The notes below the pieces were generated by a model. That model ran no database searches. It saw nothing but the letters and a program-made list of their open reading frames with translations, and had not been told where the DNA came from. DNA of 64,000 bases from Clostridium gasigenes (GTDB lineage Bacteria > Bacillota > Clostridia > Clostridiales > Clostridiaceae), in NCBI RefSeq assembly GCF_900104115.1, contig NZ_FNJM01000001.1:701374-765373 (forward strand), read 5' to 3'. Below, piece after piece: positions 57,922 to 64,000 of the stretch; within the stretch, counting starts at the first letter, position 1; every line of letters begins with the position of its first letter. The translations under genes and the position numbers were made by a program.

Positions 57922-58818
57922 ATGGATAATAACCTTACAGAAAGCTCGAAAGATTTAATGAGATTAATTCAATTAAAATTTTCAAGATTGAGTAAAGGAC
58001 AAAAACTTATAGCTGAATACATATTAAAAAATTATGATAAAGCAGCCTTTATGACGGCAGCAAGACTTGGTAATTCTGTAGGAGTATCAGAATCGACTGT
58101 AGTAAGATTTGCAAATGAGCTTGGTTTCTCTGGATATCCAAAATTGCAAAAAGCGCTTCAGGAATTAATAAAAAATAAGCTTACAACGGTTCAAAGGTTA
58201 GAGTTATCAAATGACTATGTAATGGAAGGCCATGCACTTAAAGGTGTTTTAAAAGCTGATATGGAAAATATTAGAGCGACACTAGAAAAAATAAATTATA
58301 ATACATTCGAGGATGTTGTTAATAAAATATTTGAAGCAAAAAGAATTTATATAATTGGTCTTAGAAGTTCCACAGCATTAGCAGAATTTTTAGGGTTTTA
58401 TTTAAATATTATTTTAAAAAATGTTAGAACTGTAAGTTATGGAATATCAGATATATTTGAACAAATGATAAATGTTTCTGAAGGTGACTTAGTTATTGGA
58501 ATTGGATTTCCAAGATATGCAGCTAGAACAATAGATGCATTAGGTTTTGCAAAAGATAGAGGGGCTGAAGTTGTAGCTATTACAGATAGCTTATTATCAC
58601 CTCTAGCAGCTAAGACCGATTACACTCTTATTGCACAAAGTAATATGGCTTCTTTTGTTGATTCATTAGTAGCACCATTATCGGTGATAAATGCGCTTAT
58701 AATTGCAGTTGGAATGAGAGAAAAAGAAAATATAGCAGATACTTTTGGAAATCTTGAAAAAATATGGAAAGAATATAATGTATATTCATATAATAATAAA
58801 AATGTCGGTGACGATTAG
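57922..58818 (+). CDS. RpiR/MurR-family transcription regulator
   Basis: This 298-residue protein has an N-terminal HTH_6 domain (about 12-90; KLSRLSKGQKLIAEYI-like start and AARLGNSVGVSESTVVRFANELGF recognition region at about 47-70) and a C-terminal SIS sugar-phosphate-binding domain (about 125-260; IYIIGLRSSTALAEF and GIGFPRYAARTIDAL). It probably senses a phosphosugar. No sugar operon is adjacent, so its target lies elsewhere or it regulates cell-wall recycling. AAGGGATAACGG precedes the ATG. Confidence 0.88.
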   Translation: MDNNLTESSKDLMRLIQLKFSRLSKGQKLIAEYILKNYDKAAFMTAARLGNSVGVSESTVVRFANELGFSGYPKLQKALQELIKNKLTTVQRLELSNDYVMEGHALKGVLKADMENIRATLEKINYNTFEDVVNKIFEAKRIYIIGLRSSTALAEFLGFYLNIILKNVRTVSYGISDIFEQMINVSEGDLVIGIGFPRYAARTIDALGFAKDRGAEVVAITDSLLSPLAAKTDYTLIAQSNMASFVDSLVAPLSVINALIIAVGMREKENIADTFGNLEKIWKEYNVYSYNNKNVGDD

Positions 58819-58830
58819 TTGAATAATTTA

Positions 58831-58866
58831 GTGGTTAGGAAATTATATTTCCTAACCACTTTTCTC
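58831..58866 (+). terminator. Terminator after RpiR gene
   Basis: AGTGGTTAGGAA pairs with TTCCTAACCACT around ATTATAT, followed by TTTTCTC. Confidence 0.88.
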
Positions 58867-58969
58867 TTGGAAATATAATGAAAATATATATATCAACATT
58901 GAATAAGCATTACTAAAATGGTATTATGTTAAAAGGTATATTCAAATTACCATTAGGAGGATACACTAT

Positions 58970-60190
58970 ATGAAAAAAGTAATTGTAATTGGTGCAGGAC
59001 CCGCTGGGATGATGGCAGCAATAACAGCAGCAAAAGAAAATGAAGTTGTTTTAGTAGATGGAAATGAACGTGTTGGAAAAAAACTATTCATAACTGGTAA
59101 AGGAAGATGTAATGTTACAAATGCAAAAGATATATCAGAATTTTTTGATTTTATTCCAGGTAACCCACATTTCCTATACAGTGCTTTATATACATACACA
59201 AATTTAGATACTATGAAGTTCTTTGAAGATGAAGGAATAAAGCTAAAAGTTGAAAGAGGTGGAAGAGTATTCCCCGAATCAGATAAAAGTTCAGATATAA
59301 TTAAAGGATTGTCTAGCGGGCTTTCTAAAGCTAATGTAAAAGTAAAACTTAAGAATAAAGTAACAAATATTATTTATAACGGAAATGAAATAATTGGAGT
59401 TGAAATTAATAATAACGAAATTTTAAAGGGTGATTATTTTATAATGGCTACAGGTGGAGCCTCATATCCATTAACAGGTTCTAGAGGAGAAGGCCAAGAA
59501 TTTGCAAAGAAACTTGGACATAAAATTATTACTTTAAAACCAACTTTAGTGCCTATTGTATTAGATGAACCTTGGGTTAAAGAAATTATGGGACTATCTC
59601 TTAAAAATGTTGAGCTTTCAGTTATACAAGAAGGTGTTAAAAAGCCTTTATATAGTAATCTTGGAGAATTGTTATTTACTAATTATGGGGTATCTGGTCC
59701 TCTTATATTAAGTGCTTCAAGATTTATTCATGAAGGGTTAATTTATAAAATAAAGTTAGATTTTAAACCAGGATTAACAGAAATAGAATTAGATAAAAGG
59801 ATCCAAAAGGATTTTCAAAAGATTTTAAATAAACCTTTTAAAAATGCTTTAGACAATCTTTTACCTCAAAAAATAATACCATTAATGTTACAGTTATCTG
59901 GGATTTCAAAAGATAAAATGATAAATGAAATTACTAAAGAAGAAAGAAGATGTTTAGTAAATTTATTAAAAAACTTTAATATGAATGTTAAAGGATTGAG
60001 ACCCCTAGCAGAAGCTATTGTTACAGCAGGTGGAGTTGATACAAAGGAAATAGATCCCTCAACTATGAAATCTAAATTAATAAATAATTTGTCATTTGCA
60101 GGAGAGTTAATTGATGTTGATGCTTTTACAGGTGGATATAGTGTTCAAATAGCTCTTGCAACTGGATTCTTAGCAGGAACTTACTTATAA
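58970..60190 (+). CDS. HI0933/YhiN-family FAD-dependent flavoprotein, copy 2
   Basis: This 406-residue protein has FAD-binding VIGAGPAGMMAAITAAKE at the start, GKKLFITGKGRCNVTNA (about 37-53) and the C-terminal FAGELIDVDAFTGGYSVQIALATG (about 376-399). All are HI0933 hallmarks. It lies directly before cmk and ispH-rpsA, a conserved clostridial order, so this is probably the ancestral copy and the one at 36975 a paralogue. Function unknown. AGGAGGATACACTAT precedes the ATG. Confidence 0.9.
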   Translation: MKKVIVIGAGPAGMMAAITAAKENEVVLVDGNERVGKKLFITGKGRCNVTNAKDISEFFDFIPGNPHFLYSALYTYTNLDTMKFFEDEGIKLKVERGGRVFPESDKSSDIIKGLSSGLSKANVKVKLKNKVTNIIYNGNEIIGVEINNNEILKGDYFIMATGGASYPLTGSRGEGQEFAKKLGHKIITLKPTLVPIVLDEPWVKEIMGLSLKNVELSVIQEGVKKPLYSNLGELLFTNYGVSGPLILSASRFIHEGLIYKIKLDFKPGLTEIELDKRIQKDFQKILNKPFKNALDNLLPQKIIPLMLQLSGISKDKMINEITKEERRCLVNLLKNFNMNVKGLRPLAEAIVTAGGVDTKEIDPSTMKSKLINNLSFAGELIDVDAFTGGYSVQIALATGFLAGTYL

Positions 60191-60226
60191 TTTATATAAA
60201 CAAGGGAACTGAAATAAAATAAAGAA

Positions 60227-60260
60227 GAATCTGACTAGTTACTTTTTGAAGATCCCTAAC
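60227..60260. repeat. Dispersed intergenic repeat, copy B
   Basis: GAATCTGACTAGTTA (60227-60241) followed by CTTTTTGAAGATCCCTAA, the same layout as 51174-51206. Like copy A it lies just upstream of a ribosome binding site. Confidence 0.6.
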
Positions 60261-60283
60261 TACATTTGAAAGGTGGAAATAAG

Positions 60284-60940
60284 ATGAGAATATCAGTAGC
60301 AATAGATGGACCAGCAGGTGCAGGTAAAAGTACAATAGCGACATTAGTTGCAAAGAAATTTGATTTAATGTATATAAACACAGGAGCTATGTATAGAACA
60401 GTAGCCCTAAAGTGTAAAGATAATAATATATCTATAAATGAAACTAATAAGATTTGTACACTTATAGATAATATGGAAATGAAGTTCGAAAATGATGATT
60501 TAATATTAAATGGGGAAAATATTCAAAGTAAACTTACTATGCCTGAAATAAGTGCAGTAGTTTCTAGCTTTGCATCTATAAAGGAAGTTAGAGAAAGACT
60601 CGTGAAGCTTCAAAGAGATATGTCAAATAAATTTAATGTAATTATGGATGGAAGAGACATTGGAACAGTGGTTTTAAAAGACTCTAAGTACAAATTTTTC
60701 TTAACGGCTACTCCAGAAGAAAGAGCAGATAGAAGATTTAAGGAGTTAGATGAAAGAGGCATAGATGTTAATTATGATGATATATTAAAAGATATTATTA
60801 GAAGAGATTATGAAGATAGTAATAGAGCAATTGATCCATTAAGAAAAGCAGAAGATGCTATTGAAATAGATACTACTGGATTAAATATTCAAGAAGTTAC
60901 AGATAAAATATGTTCATATATTAAAAAAAATTTAAAATAA
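60284..60940 (+). CDS. cmk: Cytidylate kinase
   Basis: Start at ATG 60284 behind AAAGGTGGAAATAAG; 218 residues. It phosphorylates CMP and dCMP with ATP. The P-loop is AIDGPAGAGKSTIA (about 6-19), NTGAMYRTVALK (about 33-44) binds the nucleotide, GRDIGTVV (about 123-130) is the CMP-kinase signature and FLTATPEERADRR the lid. It precedes ispH-rpsA, as in many clostridia, and is probably co-transcribed with it. Confidence 0.95.
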   Translation: MRISVAIDGPAGAGKSTIATLVAKKFDLMYINTGAMYRTVALKCKDNNISINETNKICTLIDNMEMKFENDDLILNGENIQSKLTMPEISAVVSSFASIKEVRERLVKLQRDMSNKFNVIMDGRDIGTVVLKDSKYKFFLTATPEERADRRFKELDERGIDVNYDDILKDIIRRDYEDSNRAIDPLRKAEDAIEIDTTGLNIQEVTDKICSYIKKNLK

Positions 60941-61030
60941 ATATATAAAATATATTCTTAATTTTAATATTTGTAATATATATAAATATATATAGGCGAG
61001 TATCTTTTATATAGGAGTAGGAGTAGAAAA

Positions 61031-62938
61031 ATGAAAAATATAATTTTAGCAGAATGTGCTGGTTTTTGTTTTGGAGTTCAAAGGGCGGTGGAAGAGGCTC
61101 TAAAAATAAAAAAACAAGCTAATAAAAGAATCTATACATTAGGACCGCTTATTCATAATAATGATGTAGTAAGACATCTAGAGGAAAATGATATTTATGC
61201 TATTGAATTTAATAAGCTAGATGAGTTAGTTAAGGGTGACGTAATAGTTGTACGCTCTCACGGAGTATCAAAGGATGTAATGAAAACTCTTGAAAACTAT
61301 GGATTTGAAGTTTTTGATGCAACGTGTCCGTATGTAACTAATATTCAAAAAAAAGTAAATAAATATTCAAATCTTGGATATAGTATTGTTATACTTGGTG
61401 ATAATAAACATCCAGAAGTAGTTGGCATTAATGGTTGGTGTGATAATAAGGCTATTATAACAACTGATGGATCTTTTAAAGAAGCTATACCAAATAAAAT
61501 TTGTGCTGTTTCTCAAACAACAGAAAAAAAAGATAACTGGGATACAACGTTGAAGAATATTTCATCTAGTTGTAAGGAACTATTAGCATTTAATACAATA
61601 TGTTCAGCAACCGAAGTTAGGCAAAAAAGTGCAAATGAGCTATCTAAGTTAGTAGATACTATGATTGTTATTGGTGGAAAGAATAGTTCAAATACTACTA
61701 AACTTTATGAAATAGCTAAAAATAACTGTGAAAATACTATTCACATTGAAAATTCCAATGAATTAACAAAAGAATTTATTGAAAATAATAACTTTAACAA
61801 AATAGGAGTTACAGCTGGTGCATCTACACCAGATTGGATAATAAAAGAAGTTATAGATATTATGGAGGGGAATTTTAATATGGAAGATCAGTTAAAATTA
61901 ATGGACGAGTTAGATAGAAAATTCTGTATCGGAGATGAAGTTAAAGGAGAAATTTTATCTATTGGTAAAGATGAAGTTGTGGTTTCACTTGTAGGATATA
62001 AATCAGATGGAGTAATTCCATTTAGTGAATTAACAATTTTAAAAAGTATAGAAGAAGCTATAAGTGAGCTTAATGTTTCAGATAGTATTACTGCAAAAGT
62101 TATTAAACTTCAAAACGAAGATAGAAATGTTGTATTATCAAGACTAGAGTATGAAAAAGATATAGCTTTAAATGAATTAGAAAATTTATTTAATAATAAA
62201 GATACATTTAATCTAACTATTAAGGAAGCTAAGGAAAAGGGCTTAGTAGCATATTATAAAGGCGTAAGAATATTTATACCAGCATCTCAAATAGATAGTA
62301 AATTTACAAATAGTAAAATTGAGTTTGTAGGAGAAATTTTTGAGGTGAAATTAATTGATTTTTCAAGACAAAATCCATCTAAAATTATAGCTTCTAGAAG
62401 AATTATAATTGAGGCTAAGGAAACTATTAAGGAAAATGCTATTTGGGATAATATAAGTATCGACGATATTTTAAAGGCTCAAATAAAAAGATTTACGAAA
62501 TTTGGCGCATTTGCTGAAGTAAATGGTGTAGATGGATTAATTCATTTATCACAAATTTCATGGAGCCATGTTAAGTCGCCTGAAGATGTATTAAAAAAAG
62601 GTGATATAGTAGATGTTAAGGTAATTGATATGGATAGAGATAATAAAAAATTATCTCTAAGTATTAAAGCTTTATTACAAGAGCCATGGGCTAATGTTGA
62701 AGAAAAATATCCAGAAGGATCTGTAGTTCTTGGTAAGGTTGTTAGACTTAATGATTTTGGTGCCTTTGTAGAGCTTGAGCCTGGAATTGACGGACTAGTT
62801 CATATATCAAAGATAAGTCATGATAGAGTTAATAATCCATCAGATGTTTTATTTGTTGGACAGGAAATAAAAGCAAAAATATTAACTGTAGATAAAGCAA
62901 ATAGAAAAATTGGATTAAGTATGAAGGATGTTGAATAG
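61031..62938 (+). CDS. ispH: IspH-RpsA fusion: HMBPP reductase plus S1 RNA-binding domains
   Basis: This 635-residue protein has two parts. Residues 1 to about 280 are 4-hydroxy-3-methylbut-2-enyl diphosphate reductase, with three cluster Cys in ECAGFCFGV, ATCPYV and TICSATEVRQ. It makes IPP and DMAPP, the last step of the MEP pathway. Residues about 298-635 are four S1 RNA-binding domains; the third and fourth are the most typical (KRFTKFGAFAEVNGVDGLIH and VRLNDFGAFVELEPGIDGLVH, about 484 and 569). The fusion is known from clostridia. It follows cmk, as rpsA does in many bacteria. AGGAGTAGGAGTAGAAAA precedes the ATG. Confidence 0.95.
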   Translation: MKNIILAECAGFCFGVQRAVEEALKIKKQANKRIYTLGPLIHNNDVVRHLEENDIYAIEFNKLDELVKGDVIVVRSHGVSKDVMKTLENYGFEVFDATCPYVTNIQKKVNKYSNLGYSIVILGDNKHPEVVGINGWCDNKAIITTDGSFKEAIPNKICAVSQTTEKKDNWDTTLKNISSSCKELLAFNTICSATEVRQKSANELSKLVDTMIVIGGKNSSNTTKLYEIAKNNCENTIHIENSNELTKEFIENNNFNKIGVTAGASTPDWIIKEVIDIMEGNFNMEDQLKLMDELDRKFCIGDEVKGEILSIGKDEVVVSLVGYKSDGVIPFSELTILKSIEEAISELNVSDSITAKVIKLQNEDRNVVLSRLEYEKDIALNELENLFNNKDTFNLTIKEAKEKGLVAYYKGVRIFIPASQIDSKFTNSKIEFVGEIFEVKLIDFSRQNPSKIIASRRIIIEAKETIKENAIWDNISIDDILKAQIKRFTKFGAFAEVNGVDGLIHLSQISWSHVKSPEDVLKKGDIVDVKVIDMDRDNKKLSLSIKALLQEPWANVEEKYPEGSVVLGKVVRLNDFGAFVELEPGIDGLVHISKISHDRVNNPSDVLFVGQEIKAKILTVDKANRKIGLSMKDVE

Positions 62939-62964
62939 ATAATATAAAAATTAGAGTAATTTAC

Positions 62965-63008
62965 AAGAAAAGTCATGCATATAATTTTATATGTATGACT
63001 TTTTTCTT
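62965..63008 (+). terminator. Terminator after ispH-rpsA
   Basis: AAGAAAAGTCATGCATATA pairs with TATATGTATGACTTTTTTCTT with one mismatch. Confidence 0.85.
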
Positions 63009-63036
63009 GACTAAAAATAAATGGAAGATTTATACT
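63007..63036 (+). promoter_or_regulatory. Promoter of GNAT gene
   Basis: TTGACT (63007-63012) and TATACT (63031-63036) with an 18-base spacer. The -35 box overlaps the end of the preceding terminator. Confidence 0.55.
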
Positions 63037-63121
63037 AACGGTATAGAGATTAATATTAGAAAATAAAAACATTGAATTTCTGGATAATAATAAAAAAAGA
63101 TACTTAAAAAGGGGACAGGTT

Positions 63122-64000
63122 ATGATATCATTAAAAAAGTTAACTTCACAAAATTTAGATGAATTTAAAAAAGTATACTCTCAAAGTAAACTTAGTGAGA
63201 ACTATGATAGAGATTTTTTCAAACTTTATGATGAACAAAATTTTGTTGTGAAATTTATATTTAAAAGGTTTTTAAAATTATTTGCATATAATAATGATAT
63301 TATTGGTTTTATGTGGTATGAAACTCCTATGGATATAAATATAAGAATTTGGGCTTTATATATTGATAATAGATATTTAAGTTTATTAAATGAAAATTTA
63401 TTAAAAAGTTTTAATAATAGTCTTCTATCATATGAAGCTGTAGATAGTAATAGAAATATAGAGACTTTGCAAAATCTTGGGTTTAAAATGGTTAGGCCAA
63501 CAGTATTTATGAAATTACAAATAAGTAATTATAATAAAGATAGTTACTTATTAAAATACGAAAATGGAAAAGACAATACTAGTAAAATCATTACATTTAG
63601 AACCTTTAAAATAGGAGAAGATGAAGAGATTAGGTGTAAAATACAAAATGATATCTTTTCAGATTATAGTAGAATCCCTTTAACTATTGAAGATGTATAT
63701 AGTGATTTAAATCAAGATTATTATATTAATGACCTTGCTATATTTATGGAAGTTAATAATGTTATAATTGGATATGGACAAATAGTTTTCAATAGAGATA
63801 TCTATACAGTAGTTAATTTTGGTATTATTGCAGCCTATAGGGGAAGAGGATATGGGAGGTTATTATTAAATAAATTAATTATTCTTTCAACTGCAAAGGC
63901 TATGCAACATCTATATATTAGAGTAGATAAGAATAATACAAAAGCAAGAGAATTATATAAATGGGCAGGCTTTGAAGAAAAGTATATGATTTCGAAATGG
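63122..64000 (+). CDS. GNAT-type acetyltransferase, 3' end outside window
   Basis: The frame starts at ATG 63122 behind AAGGGGACAGGTT and stays open for 293 codons to the window edge. The C-terminal part has the acetyl-CoA loop NFGIIAAYRGRGYGRLLLNK (about 236-255), followed by NTKARELYKWAGFEE (about 272-286), both typical of GNAT enzymes. The first ~190 residues look like a second, degenerate GNAT-like half (YNNDIIGFMWYE ... NIETLQNLGFKM). The substrate is unknown. Confidence 0.82.
   Translation, partial: MISLKKLTSQNLDEFKKVYSQSKLSENYDRDFFKLYDEQNFVVKFIFKRFLKLFAYNNDIIGFMWYETPMDINIRIWALYIDNRYLSLLNENLLKSFNNSLLSYEAVDSNRNIETLQNLGFKMVRPTVFMKLQISNYNKDSYLLKYENGKDNTSKIITFRTFKIGEDEEIRCKIQNDIFSDYSRIPLTIEDVYSDLNQDYYINDLAIFMEVNNVIIGYGQIVFNRDIYTVVNFGIIAAYRGRGYGRLLLNKLIILSTAKAMQHLYIRVDKNNTKARELYKWAGFEEKYMISKW

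Overview
The window is very AT-rich DNA with clostridial gene content and strong AGGAGG-type ribosome binding sites. A fused ispH-rpsA gene, an EcsA-like ABC exporter, DUF1189, RpiR and HI0933-type proteins and low-GC codon use all point to Clostridium sensu stricto. No species can be named from this alone.

Region 1 (1 to about 12.2 kb) is the late end of a siphovirus-type prophage, all on the + strand. It runs from a Dit-like tail protein (cut by the window edge) and a proteasome-like Ntn-fold protein through small tail-region ORFs to a 1570-residue tail-tip protein with a self-cleaving S74 C-terminus. The lysis set follows (XhlA-like, phi-LC3-type holin, amidase endolysin), then a D12-class adenine methylase, two tiny hydrophobic peptides behind a palindromic promoter, a DUF2726 nuclease-like protein and a secreted NlpC/P60 hydrolase with ChW repeats.

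Region 2 (12.2 to 22.0 kb) is an accessory and plasmid-like block. It has an unrecognised three-gene operon (13.0-15.0 kb), a resolvase-like protein without its catalytic Ser, a LexA-headed regulator whose promoter carries an SOS-type box, an XRE repressor, a ParM/ParR partition pair behind tandem 19-bp iterons, and a VirB2-like/small membrane/VirB4-like gene trio. Related GCTAGA hairpin terminators occur in both regions 1 and 2, suggesting one mobile element (perhaps phage-plasmid-like). Its probable right junction lies near 22.0 kb, where a chromosomal FAD-oxidoreductase gene is cut off and its frame runs into foreign sequence.

Region 3 (22 to 44 kb) is chromosomal. It holds an FNR/PyrK-like reductase, small unknown genes, a YtrB-like ABC transporter, a Cys/Gly-rich peptide, a vitamin B6 ECF S-component next to a pyridoxal kinase-like gene, YhaM, an orphan endolysin-like amidase, pcp, UPF0158, ssb, an HI0933 flavoprotein, PAP2, an ABC exporter pair, a second B6-type kinase, DUF1294 and a HAD phosphatase. 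Two decayed loci sit here: an ABC transporter/TetR fusion remnant (32.9-34.3 kb) and a lactate dehydrogenase remnant (35.2-35.6 kb).

Region 4 (44 to 64 kb) is core chromosome: a SWIM/SNF2 helicase followed by a DinG-type helicase, a YgjP-like metalloprotease, an exonuclease-BRCT protein, threonine ammonia-lyase, an SDR, DUF1189, RluB-like, YtqB/MnmM-like and RpiR genes. It ends with the flavoprotein-cmk-ispH/rpsA cluster and a GNAT protein running off the right edge.
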